From Bacillota bacterium (GTDB lineage: Bacteria; Bacillota; Negativicutes; Sporomusales; UBA7701), in NCBI GenBank assembly GCA_023415775.1, contig JAEZJM010000032.1, forward strand, positions 1 to 16,559: 16,559 bases of DNA. Direction: 5' to 3'. Position numbers and translations under genes: made by a program. The notes beneath the pieces are model-generated. The model saw only the letters and a program-made list of their open reading frames with translations. It had not been told where the DNA came from and ran no database searches. Positions 1 through 8,656 of this stretch are shown piece after piece. Every line of letters starts with the position of its first letter. Positions within the stretch are counted from its first letter, which is position 1.

Positions 1-128
1 CTGGCGATAACATCCAGATGGCGATCGCGCTGATTACGCCGATCGCGATCGAGGAAGGCCTGCGGTTCGCGATCCGCGAAGGCGGCCGCACCGTCGGCGC
101 CGGCGTTGTCACCGCGATCAGCGAGTAG
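1..128 (+). CDS. tuf: Elongation factor Tu, C-terminal end (partial)
   Basis: The window opens inside this gene. Reading from base 3 gives 41 codons before the TAG at 126-128, containing the ITPIAIEEGLRFAIREGG segment and the closing GRTVGAGVVT of the EF-Tu domain 3 barrel. EF-Tu brings aminoacyl-tRNA to the ribosomal A site as a GTP complex. Only the last tenth of the protein is visible, so nothing can be said of its GTPase domain. A second tuf gene begins at 16433, so the genome carries at least two copies in the same orientation. The residues just before the stop (TAISE) may differ from the other copy, whose end is not in the window. Confidence 0.95.
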   Translation, partial: GDNIQMAIALITPIAIEEGLRFAIREGGRTVGAGVVTAISE

Positions 129-129
129 A

Positions 130-516
130 GTGGCCGCTTTCGTCCCGCTGCTGGCTGTGGACGATGTGCGGGCGGCGGTGGAGCATTACGAAGGAAAGCT
201 GCTGTTTGCCCGCGAGTTCGTTTACCCTGAGGCTGAGCCGGTTTTCGCGACTATGGGGCGCGAGGGCGCGCGGCTGATGCTCGAGGCGGCGACGGGGTTC
301 GCGGCGAAGTACGGGATGGAGGCCGCGGTCTGGCCGCGGGGCCGGGGCGTGGATCTGAATGTGAAGCTGGACGGCGACATCGACGATTACTACGGCCGGG
401 TGACGGCCGCGGGGGCCGATGTGGTCAGGCCGATTTTCACAACCGGGTACGGGATGCGCCAGTTTACCGTCCGCGATCTCGACGGTTATTTGCTGACGTT
501 TATCAGACAGGAATAA
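130..516 (+). CDS. VOC-superfamily (glyoxalase/bleomycin-resistance fold) protein
   Basis: The protein has 128 residues, the length of a single-chain VOC protein with two beta-alpha-beta-beta-beta modules. The opening FVPLLAVDDVRAAVEHYEGKL fits the first strand and helix, and the closing VRDLDGYLLTF is the typical last-strand motif of the family. Members bind metals or small ligands and include glyoxalase I, ring-cleaving dioxygenases and drug-binding proteins, so substrate and reaction cannot be named. I chose the GTG at 130, one base after the tuf stop, because it starts right at the fold; a TTG at 106 would overlap tuf by eight codons. No Shine-Dalgarno lies before either start, so translation may depend on ribosomes finishing tuf. 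The gene is followed by an intrinsic terminator and looks like a cargo gene at the end of the tuf transcript. Not a usual member of this cluster. Confidence 0.8.
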   Translation: MAAFVPLLAVDDVRAAVEHYEGKLLFAREFVYPEAEPVFATMGREGARLMLEAATGFAAKYGMEAAVWPRGRGVDLNVKLDGDIDDYYGRVTAAGADVVRPIFTTGYGMRQFTVRDLDGYLLTFIRQE

Positions 517-542
517 ACGCCCACTATATTAGGCATAATTAT

Positions 543-577
543 TGGGCAGGGGCGACCCTGCCCATGTCTTTCTTTTG
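543..577 (+). terminator. Intrinsic terminator after the VOC gene
   Basis: A perfect 8-bp G+C-rich stem, GGGCAGGG at 544-551 with CCCTGCCC at 556-563, closes a GCGA tetraloop; T543-A564 adds a ninth pair. It is followed by a T-rich run at 568-577. It ends the tuf–VOC transcript and separates it from the rpmG promoter. Confidence 0.85.
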
Positions 578-624
578 TTGAATCGGCCAGGGCTATGACA
601 AACACGGATACGTGGATTGAACTA

Positions 625-652
625 TTGACATGTCCGTAACTCTTGTGATACT
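625..652 (+). promoter_or_regulatory. Sigma-A type promoter for rpmG
   Basis: TTGACA at 625-630 matches the -35 consensus exactly. It is followed after 16 bases by GATACT at 647-652, which is preceded by TG at 644-645 (extended -10). The rpmG start lies about 35 bases downstream of the expected transcription start. The terminator immediately upstream supports a fresh start of transcription here. Confidence 0.75.
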
Positions 653-694
653 CTATATTAGCGACATTTATGACTAGCAAGTGAGGTGTAATCG

Positions 695-844
695 ATGCGA
701 GTGGCGATCACCGTTGCCTGTACCGAGTGCAAGCAGCGCAACTATCAGACGAACAAGAACAAGAAGAATGACCCGGATCGTCTGGAGTTTAACAAATACT
801 GCAAGTTCTGCAAAAAATCGACTTTACACAAAGAAACGAAGTAA
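695..844 (+). CDS. rpmG: 50S ribosomal protein L33
   Basis: This is a 49-codon gene, the normal length for L33. It encodes a small basic protein of the large subunit near the E site. Two Cys pairs are visible, CTEC at residues 9-12 and CKFC at residues 36-39, so this is the zinc-ribbon (C+) form. Many bacteria also carry a zinc-free paralogue made under zinc starvation; none is seen here. The ATG at 695 follows a GTGAGGTG purine-rich stretch at 681-688 that serves as ribosome binding site. The last codons overlap the -35 box of the next promoter. Confidence 0.95.
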   Translation: MRVAITVACTECKQRNYQTNKNKKNDPDRLEFNKYCKFCKKSTLHKETK

Positions 845-852
845 TCTATAAT
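823..852 (+). promoter_or_regulatory. Promoter for tRNA-Trp–secE–nusG, starting inside rpmG
   Basis: TTTACA at 823-828 (one mismatch to the -35 consensus) is spaced 18 bases from a perfect TATAAT at 847-852. The expected start near 859 lies just ahead of the tRNA at 873. The -35 box lies inside the last codons of rpmG and the -10 begins three bases after its stop, so rpmG read-through and this promoter can both feed the downstream genes. Confidence 0.75.
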
Positions 853-872
853 TAATCTGCATTAACATAAGT

Positions 873-948
873 AGGGGCATAGCTCAATTGGTAGAGTAGC
901 GGTCTCCAAAACCGTTGGTTGTGGGTTCAAGTCCTACTGCCCCTGCCA
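873..948 (+). tRNA. trnW: tRNA-Trp (anticodon CCA)
   Basis: This is a 76-nt cloverleaf. The acceptor stem pairs AGGGGCA at 873-879 with TGCCCCT at 938-944, followed by discriminator G945 and an encoded CCA at 946-948. The D arm carries the AGCTC/GAGT pairing with GG in the loop. The anticodon loop CTCCAAA has CCA at 906-908. The T arm GTGGG–TTCAAGT–CCTAC is intact. CCA reads UGG tryptophan codons. Placement between rpmG and secE is common in Firmicutes, and the tRNA is presumably cut from the secE–nusG mRNA by RNase P and 3' processing. Confidence 0.97.
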
Positions 949-994
949 CACGGTTTTTGCATGTGTCTGGCAGTATTGAGAGGGATGTGAGAAA

Positions 995-1210
995 GTGACT
1001 GCCCAGGAAACAGCCATCAAATCAAGGACCTCCGGCTTGAAACGCTTTTTGCGGGAGGTTAAAGCCGAACTCAAAAAGGTGTCGTGGCCGGATAAGAAAG
1101 AACTCTCCGCCTACACGGGGGTTGTTTTTATTTCTGTTGTTGTCGCCGCCTTTGTCATTTGGGTGATGGACGCCGGGTTCACCGAGTCTCTGAAGGTCCT
1201 GCTTAAGTAA
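995..1210 (+). CDS. secE: Preprotein translocase subunit SecE
   Basis: This 71-residue protein is the short, single-membrane-segment form of SecE found in Gram-positive-type bacteria. SecE clamps the SecY channel in the cytoplasmic membrane and is needed for Sec-dependent export. Residues 15-38 form the conserved amphipathic region, with the family signature KAELKKVSWPDKKEL. Residues about 42-60 (VVFISVVVAAFVIWVMDA) are the membrane helix. The start is GTG at 995, with a GAGAGGGA purine stretch about ten bases upstream. It precedes nusG by 65 bases, as in nearly all bacteria. Confidence 0.95.
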   Translation: MTAQETAIKSRTSGLKRFLREVKAELKKVSWPDKKELSAYTGVVFISVVVAAFVIWVMDAGFTESLKVLLK

Positions 1211-1237
1211 GGTCCTGCCTAAATAGTGAGAGTAGCT

Positions 1238-1275
1238 AAGGGGGTGGGGGTCCGCGCCGCGCGGCCCTTATTACG
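1238..1275 (+). promoter_or_regulatory. nusG ribosome binding site separated from the start codon by a hairpin
   Basis: The only good Shine-Dalgarno before nusG is AAGGGGGTG at 1238-1246, about 29 bases from the ATG, too far for normal use. The spacer folds: 1248-1250 plus 1252-1256 pair with 1263-1267 and 1268-equivalents at 1260-1267 to give eight mostly G:C pairs with T1251 bulged and a three-base loop. With the hairpin at 1248-1267 folded out, about nine unpaired bases remain between the Shine-Dalgarno and the ATG, an ordinary distance. Confidence 0.55.
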
Positions 1276-1809
1276 ATGGAATCGGATAAGAAGTGGTATG
1301 TCATTCACACCTACTCGGGCTATGAGAACAAGGTGAAGGCCAATCTCGAGAAGAAGGTCCACTCCATGGGCATGGAAAACGAGATTTTCCGTGTGCTCGT
1401 TCCGATGGAAGACGAGGTGGAGTACAAGGACGGCAAGAAGAAGATTTCGAAGAAGAAGGTCTTTCCCGGGTACGTGCTTGTTGAGATGACCGTGAACGAC
1501 AGGTCGTGGTATGTCGTGCGCAATACCCCCGGCGTCACGGGTTTCGTGGGGTCAGGTTCGAAGCCCATCCCGCTCACGCAGGCTGAGGCCAAGAATATTC
1601 TCAAGTCGATGGGTATGGAAGAGATCAAGGCGAAGAAGATCGACGTCAAGCCGCAGGAAGTGGTTCGCATTACCTCCGGCGCGTTCGAGAACTGGACCGC
1701 CACGGTCACCGACGTTTATCCCGACCGCGGCAAGCTGAAGGTGCTTGTCAATATGTTCGGGCGCGAGACGCCGGTCGAATTGGACTATACTCAGATAGAC
1801 AAACTATAG
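1276..1809 (+). CDS. nusG: Transcription elongation/antitermination factor NusG
   Basis: The 177-residue protein has the usual two-domain form without insertion. The NGN domain spans about residues 5-110, opening with KKWYVIHTYSGYENKVKANLEKK and containing FPGYVLVEM and the NTPGVTGFVG segment. The C-terminal KOW domain spans about residues 122-177, with VRITSGAFENWTATVTDVYPDRGKLKVLVNMFGRETPVELD. The NGN domain binds the RNA polymerase clamp helices (RpoC, encoded downstream) and affects pausing; the KOW domain contacts S10 or Rho. The ATG at 1276 agrees with the family start. The gene has no Shine-Dalgarno within normal range; see the hairpin-containing ribosome binding site just upstream. 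Confidence 0.97.
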   Translation: MESDKKWYVIHTYSGYENKVKANLEKKVHSMGMENEIFRVLVPMEDEVEYKDGKKKISKKKVFPGYVLVEMTVNDRSWYVVRNTPGVTGFVGSGSKPIPLTQAEAKNILKSMGMEEIKAKKIDVKPQEVVRITSGAFENWTATVTDVYPDRGKLKVLVNMFGRETPVELDYTQIDKL

Positions 1810-1841
1810 TTGGTGTACTGCCGCCTTGCGGCGGTTCAATA

Positions 1842-1870
1842 GTGGGAGGGCTTCGGCCCGCCATTACCAC
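1842..1870 (+). promoter_or_regulatory. Putative L1-protein operator before rplK
   Basis: GTGG at 1842-1845 pairs with CCAC at 1867-1870. An asymmetric internal loop, GA on one side and GCCATTA on the other, separates this from an upper helix GGGC–TTCG–GCCC at 1848-1859. The lower helix and loop (GTGGGAGG … TACCAC) resemble the L1 site of 23S rRNA, which L1 also recognises in its own mRNA in known systems. It ends 11 bases before the AGGAGG of rplK, so bound L1 could block translation. The same fold recurs before rplA at 2404-2435. A separate hairpin, CCGCC–TTGC–GGCGG, sits upstream at 1821-1834. Confidence 0.65.
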
Positions 1871-1894
1871 ATTTTAGGGTAAGGAGGTGTAACC

Positions 1895-2320
1895 ATGGCG
1901 AAAAAGGTTGTCAAGCTTGTAAAGCTGCAGGTTCCCGCCGGTAAAGCTACCCCGGCGCCGCCCGTCGGTCCCGCCCTCGGTCAAGCCGGTGTCAATATCA
2001 TGGCTTTTGTTAAGGAGTTCAACGAGAGGACGGCGGCTCAGGCCGGTCTGATTATCCCGGTAGAGATTACCGTGTTTGAGGACAGGTCGTTTAGTTTCAT
2101 CACCAAGACGCCCCCGGCCGCGATTCTTCTGAAGAAGGCCGCCGGTATCGAGACGGCGTCGGGCGAGCCGAACAAGAAGAAGGTCGCCAAGGTTTCGCGG
2201 GCCAAGGTGCGCGAAATCGCCGAGACCAAGATGCAAGATCTGAACGCCGCCAGCGTCGAAGCCGCTATGCGGATGATCGAAGGCACGGCACGCAGCATGG
2301 GCATCGACATCGTCGATTAG
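1895..2320 (+). CDS. rplK: 50S ribosomal protein L11
   Basis: At 141 residues it has the standard length. L11 with L10 and L12 forms the GTPase-associated centre, binding the 1060 region of 23S rRNA; it is also the contact for RelA-type (p)ppGpp synthetases and for thiostrepton. The N-terminal domain shows the conserved KLQVPAGKATPAPPVGPALGQAG with the proline-rich thiostrepton contact region (about residues 10-31). The C-terminal RNA-binding domain includes TPPAAILLKKAAGI and ends in AMRMIEGTARSMGI. The start ATG at 1895 has a strong AAGGAGGTG at 1881-1889. It is 85 bases after nusG, and the intergenic bases hold a putative L1 operator. Confidence 0.97.
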   Translation: MAKKVVKLVKLQVPAGKATPAPPVGPALGQAGVNIMAFVKEFNERTAAQAGLIIPVEITVFEDRSFSFITKTPPAAILLKKAAGIETASGEPNKKKVAKVSRAKVREIAETKMQDLNAASVEAAMRMIEGTARSMGIDIVD

Positions 2321-2403
2321 TCGGCGGTGTTGACAGGCTTAGAGTGTTTAGGGGCGGTCGCAGCGACAACGCAGTTGATGGCCGGCAATAAACGCTCGTA
2401 GGC

Positions 2404-2435
2404 GATGTGGGAGGAATTTCCGCTATCACCACATT
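2404..2435 (+). promoter_or_regulatory. Second putative L1-protein operator, before rplA
   Basis: GATGTGG at 2404-2410 pairs with CCACATT at 2429-2435 (one G:T). The internal loop is GA against GCTATCA, which differs from the rplK copy (GCCATTA) by two pyrimidine transitions. The short upper helix GGA–TCC at 2413-2421 has an entirely different loop. It ends just before the AGGAGG of rplA (2443-2448), matching the geometry of the first copy. Paired-base identity is kept in the lower stem while the apical part differs, as expected of a selected protein site rather than a recent duplication. The rest of the rplK–rplA spacer (2321-2403) holds a small GTCGC–A–GCGAC repeat and nothing else I can name. 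Confidence 0.65.
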
Positions 2436-2456
2436 ATTTTTTAGGAGGATTTACCA

Positions 2457-3164
2457 ATGCCGAAACACGGTAAAAAATACGCTGAAGCTTTCAAGCTGAT
2501 CGAGAAGAACAAGCTCTACGACCCGGAAGAGGCTGTGGAGATTGTTAAGAAGACCGCCAGCGCCAAGTTCGACGAGACGGTCGAGGTGGCGGTCAGGCTC
2601 GGGGTCGACCCCAAGCACGCCGATCAGCAGGTCCGCGGCGCGGTCGTTCTGCCCCACGGCACCGGCAAGACCAAGACGGTGCTGGTGTTCGCCAAGGGCG
2701 AGAAGGCCAAGGAGGCGGAAACGGCGGGAGCCGATTTCGTGGGCGCCGAGGATATGGTTGAGAAGATCCAGGGCGGCTGGTCGGATTTTGATGTGGCTGT
2801 GGCTACCCCCGATATGATGGGTATGGTGGGCAAGCTGGGCAAGATCCTCGGTCCCAAGGGCCTGATGCCGAACCCCAAGGTCGGTACGGTGACGATGGAT
2901 ATCACCCGCGCCTTAAACGAGATCAAAGCCGGTAAGATCGAGTACCGTACCGATAAGGCGGGCAATATTCACGCCCCGATCGGCAAGGTTTCGTTCGATA
3001 ACGACAAGCTGGCCGGCAACTTCTATATGCTGCTGGACACGCTGATCAAGGTCAAACCGTCGGCGGCCAAGGGCCAGTATCTCAGGGGCATTACCCTGTC
3101 GACGACGATGGGCCCTGGTGTGAAGGTCAACCCGCTGAAGGCGCAAGGCGGTAAAAAAGAGTAG
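2457..3164 (+). CDS. rplA: 50S ribosomal protein L1
   Basis: At 235 residues this is full length. L1 forms the mobile stalk that handles deacylated tRNA leaving the E site, and in characterised bacteria it represses translation of its own L11–L1 message. The N-terminal sequence YAEAFKLIEKNKLYDPEEAVEIVKK and the family signature around residues 120-150 (KLGKILGPKGLMPNPKVGTVT) are intact, as is the C-terminal GPGVKVNP. The start ATG at 2457 has AGGAGGAT at 2443-2450. The stop codon at 3162-3164 overlaps the -35 box of the rplJ promoter. The two putative L1 operators before rplK and here fit autoregulation. Confidence 0.97.
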   Translation: MPKHGKKYAEAFKLIEKNKLYDPEEAVEIVKKTASAKFDETVEVAVRLGVDPKHADQQVRGAVVLPHGTGKTKTVLVFAKGEKAKEAETAGADFVGAEDMVEKIQGGWSDFDVAVATPDMMGMVGKLGKILGPKGLMPNPKVGTVTMDITRALNEIKAGKIEYRTDKAGNIHAPIGKVSFDNDKLAGNFYMLLDTLIKVKPSAAKGQYLRGITLSTTMGPGVKVNPLKAQGGKKE

Positions 3165-3190
3165 ACAAAGCCTTTAAAGTGTAGTATAAA
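3162..3190 (+). promoter_or_regulatory. Promoter for rplJ–rplL
   Basis: TAGACA at 3162-3167 (one mismatch to consensus) is spaced 17 bases from TATAAA at 3185-3190 (one mismatch). The first three bases of the -35 box are the rplA stop codon. It would start a leader of roughly 200 nt near 3197, which contains the L10-type attenuator. Confidence 0.7.
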
Positions 3191-3213
3191 TAAGAGGCTG
3201 ATTCTAATAGAAT

Positions 3214-3366
3214 AAGGCTTTCTTAGCGAAAGCCGAATTTGATGGCTGTAGACAGCAGGTATGTGTAATGGGTGTCAACCCGCCTGCCGAGGCCGGAGCT
3301 CCGCGCTAACTGGCTTTGCCATGGCGACCTCCGGTGTTTACTGCCGGCAGGTCGCCTTTTAGTTTA
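3214..3366 (+). promoter_or_regulatory. L10 (rplJ) leader with transcription attenuator
   Basis: Helices in order: GGCTTTC–GAAAGCC at 3216-3234; GCAGG at 3255-3259 with CCTGC at 3283-3287 enclosing a GGGT–ACCC hairpin; then the CCGAGGCCGGAG segment. A terminator follows, GGCGACCT plus CCGG (3323-3334) pairing with CCGG and AGGTCGCC (3344-3356, C3348 bulged), then TTTTAGTTT. CCGGAG at 3293-3298 can instead pair with CTCCGG at 3329-3334, which would destroy the terminator. This matches the known L10 leader family, in which L10 (as the L10/L12 complex) binds the leader and promotes termination. Family assignment is by layout and motif, not a covariance search. Confidence 0.8.
3323..3366 (+). terminator. 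Attenuator terminator of the rplJ leader
   Basis: A twelve-pair stem with a single bulge is followed by a T-rich tail (TTTTAGTTT) at 3357-3365. It lies about 38 bases ahead of the rplJ start, so read-through is required to express rplJ and rplL from the upstream promoter. Confidence 0.8.
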
Positions 3367-3403
3367 TAGTTTCTGGATGTTTTATCAGCGAGGAGGTGTT
3401 TTT

Positions 3404-3949
3404 GTGGAAAAGGAAAAGGCAGTTTTGACCGAGAAGAAAGCGGTCGTCAGCGAGCTGAAGGATAAGCTTGTCGCCACCAAGGGCGCCGTGCTGACCAACT
3501 ACCGCGGCCTCACTGTGGCGATGGATACCAAGATGCGCCGCAAGCTGCGCGAGGCTGGCGTGGAGTATCGGGTCGTGAAGAATACGATGACCCGCTTCGC
3601 CGCCAAGGATGCCGGTGTCGAAGGGCTCGACAAGTATCTGGAAGGCCCGACGGCTATCGCGCTGTCCGAGACCGATCCGGTGGCTCCCGCCAAGATTCTC
3701 TCCGACTTCATCAGGGAGAACAAGCTGCAGGCGCTGGAGATCAAGGCCGGTCTGGTGGAAGGCAAGGTTATCGACGCCGCCGGCGTGAAGGCGCTGGCTA
3801 CCCTGCCGCCGCGCGAAGTGCTCGTCGCCACGCTGCTGGGTACGATGCAGGCGCCGATTGCCGGCTTTGTGCGTACGCTTAACGGTATCCCGAGCAATCT
3901 TGTGTATGCGCTGGAGGCTATCCGCAAGCAGAAGGAAGCCACTGCGTAG
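3404..3949 (+). CDS. rplJ: 50S ribosomal protein L10
   Basis: L10 anchors the L12 dimers to the ribosome. The protein is 181 residues from the GTG at 3404. An open frame continues 44 codons upstream, but that part is the attenuator leader and does not look like L10; the GTG has AGGAGGTG at 3391-3398 five bases before it and gives a normal L10 N-terminus (EKKAVVSELKDKL). Conserved parts are GAVLTNYRGLTV, YRVVKNTM, EGPTAIA and, near the end, LPPREVLVATLLGTMQAPI, leading into the C-terminal helix that carries L12 dimers. It is followed by rplL after 61 bases and is probably controlled by the leader attenuator. Confidence 0.95.
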   Translation: MEKEKAVLTEKKAVVSELKDKLVATKGAVLTNYRGLTVAMDTKMRRKLREAGVEYRVVKNTMTRFAAKDAGVEGLDKYLEGPTAIALSETDPVAPAKILSDFIRENKLQALEIKAGLVEGKVIDAAGVKALATLPPREVLVATLLGTMQAPIAGFVRTLNGIPSNLVYALEAIRKQKEATA

Positions 3950-4010
3950 TCTGACAGGATAGAAACCAAGAACAAATTAACTTTTAAGAAAGTATTGGAG
4001 GTATATCAAA

Positions 4011-4388
4011 ATGAACAAAGAGCAAATCATGGAAGCTATCGAGAAGATGACCGTTCTCGAACTGGCCGAGCTTATCAAGGCCCTCGAAGAGAAATTCGGC
4101 GTTAGCGCCGCCGCCCCCGTGGCGATGGCCGCCGCCCCCGCCGCTGCCGCTGCCGCCGCTCCGGCCGCCGAAGAGCAGACCGAGTTCGACGTTATCCTGA
4201 CCAGCGCCGGCGCTGCCAAGATCAACGTTATCAAGGTTGTCCGCGAAGTCACCGGCCTGGGCCTGAAGGAAGCCAAAGATCTGGTCGACGGCGCTCCCAA
4301 GCCTGTTAAAGAGAAGATTTCCAAGGCCGACGCCGAGGCTCTCAAAGCCAAGTTGACCGAAGCCGGCGCTTCCGTCGACGTTAAGTAA
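4011..4388 (+). CDS. rplL: 50S ribosomal protein L7/L12
   Basis: The 125-residue protein forms the flexible stalk dimers that recruit and activate the translational GTPases EF-Tu and EF-G, both encoded in this window. The N-terminal dimerisation domain is at about residues 1-31. An alanine/proline-rich hinge runs from about 32 to 54, longer and more alanine-rich than average. The globular C-terminal domain is at about 56-125, with INVIKVVREVTGLGLKEAKDLVD, the helix face that binds factors. The start ATG at 4011 has GGAGG at 3997-4001. A strong terminator follows, so most transcripts of the stalk genes should end before rpoB. Confidence 0.97.
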   Translation: MNKEQIMEAIEKMTVLELAELIKALEEKFGVSAAAPVAMAAAPAAAAAAAPAAEEQTEFDVILTSAGAAKINVIKVVREVTGLGLKEAKDLVDGAPKPVKEKISKADAEALKAKLTEAGASVDVK

Positions 4389-4406
4389 GAATTCCCAGGT
4401 TGCGAG

Positions 4407-4440
4407 CGGAGGGCATCGTCGATGCCCTCCGTATTTTTTC
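4407..4440 (+). terminator. Intrinsic terminator between rplL and rpoB
   Basis: An 11-bp perfect stem, CGGAGGGCATC at 4407-4417 with GATGCCCTCCG at 4421-4431, has a three-base loop and is followed by TATTTTTTC. It is the strongest terminator in the window. It divides the ribosomal-stalk genes from the polymerase genes, though partial read-through is possible. Confidence 0.92.
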
Positions 4441-4474
4441 CAGGATACTTTTCTCATTTATGGGTAATTGTTAC

Positions 4475-4503
4475 TTGACAGGGTAAAGACCATATGATAA
4501 CAT
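4475..4503 (+). promoter_or_regulatory. Promoter for rpoB–rpoC
   Basis: A perfect TTGACA at 4475-4480 is spaced 17 bases from TAACAT at 4498-4503, which carries an extended -10 TG at 4495-4496. Expected start is near 4510, giving an untranslated leader of about 230 nt before rpoB. Its position right after the rplL terminator supports independent transcription of the polymerase genes. Confidence 0.75.
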
Positions 4504-4572
4504 TTTAAAATGCGGTACGTATTTTCCTGCTGCGAAAATTTTATCGGTTGCGACCGGTATAGTTTAACGTTT

Positions 4573-4685
4573 GGCAGGAAATAGTAATATAGTGGAGGAT
4601 GGATTTTTTTCATCAGCTGAAAAGAGCAAGGTTATGCAAACTAGTATAAACCTTGCTTCTTTTTCGCATTTTATTGTTTCCTGCC
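4573..4685 (+). promoter_or_regulatory. Structured rpoB leader RNA (unrecognised)
   Basis: GGCAGGAAATAGTAA at 4573-4587 pairs along its whole length with TTATTGTTTCCTGCC at 4671-4685 (15 pairs, two of them G:U). The enclosed 83 bases contain a small GATG–CATC helix (4598-4601 with 4611-4614) and a nine-pair hairpin at 4625-4657 followed by a T-run. I do not recognise an RNA family. It could be a regulatory leader, an RNase III-type processing site, or a small non-autonomous inverted-repeat insertion; I see no flanking target duplication. The remainder of the 4389-4739 gap holds the terminator and promoter listed, a weak CGGT–ACCG hairpin at 4545-4556, and no gene. Confidence 0.6.
4625..4665 (+). 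terminator. Terminator-like hairpin inside the rpoB leader
   Basis: AGCAAGGTT at 4625-4633 pairs perfectly with AACCTTGCT at 4649-4657, followed by TCTTTTTC. The position, between promoter and gene, suggests an attenuator or pause site. I see no clear competing antiterminator helix, so it may simply be a leaky terminator or a pause. Confidence 0.6.
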
Positions 4686-4739
4686 ATGTGTGTTGCTGCG
4701 TAAGTGGCCGTGAAAATGGGCTAAGGGGTGAAGGCTTTA

Positions 4740-8564
<3,825 letters not shown>

Positions 8565-8586
8565 CCGCGAGGCGGGTGTCCGTCAG

Positions 8587-8602
8587 GCCGGCAGAAGCCG
8601 GC
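8587..8602 (+). other. Short hairpin between rpoB and rpoC
   Basis: GCCGGC at 8587-8592 and GCCGGC at 8597-8602 form a six-pair stem with an AGAA loop. There is no T-run, so it is not a terminator. It could affect mRNA stability or translation coupling; no function can be assigned. Confidence 0.45.
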
Positions 8603-8656
8603 GGCGTCGGTTGACGTGGTAAGGTAGGCTTGAAGAGTGAAGGGAGCGATACGCCC

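Noticed and set aside
486..680. Minus-strand 64-codon frame between the VOC gene and rpmG
   Set aside because: It covers a terminator and a promoter on the other strand and shows no protein-like features.
944..972. Pairing of TGCCACAC with GTGTCTGGCA, overlapping the tRNA-Trp 3' end
   Set aside because: It would compete with the strong tRNA acceptor stem and has no T-run after it, so it is probably chance.
2330..2335. TTGACA after rplK
   Set aside because: No -10-like hexamer lies at a usable distance; the region downstream is G+C-rich.
3272..3403. Upstream extension of the rplJ frame
   Set aside because: The 44 codons lie in the L10-type attenuator leader and have no L10 similarity; the GTG at 3404 has a proper Shine-Dalgarno.
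4599..4649. A 16-codon frame (MDFFHQLKRARLCKLV) in the rpoB leader, overlapping the terminator-like hairpin
   Set aside because: It would suit a leader peptide, but the GGAGG directly abuts the ATG with no spacer and the peptide has no run of a single regulatory codon.
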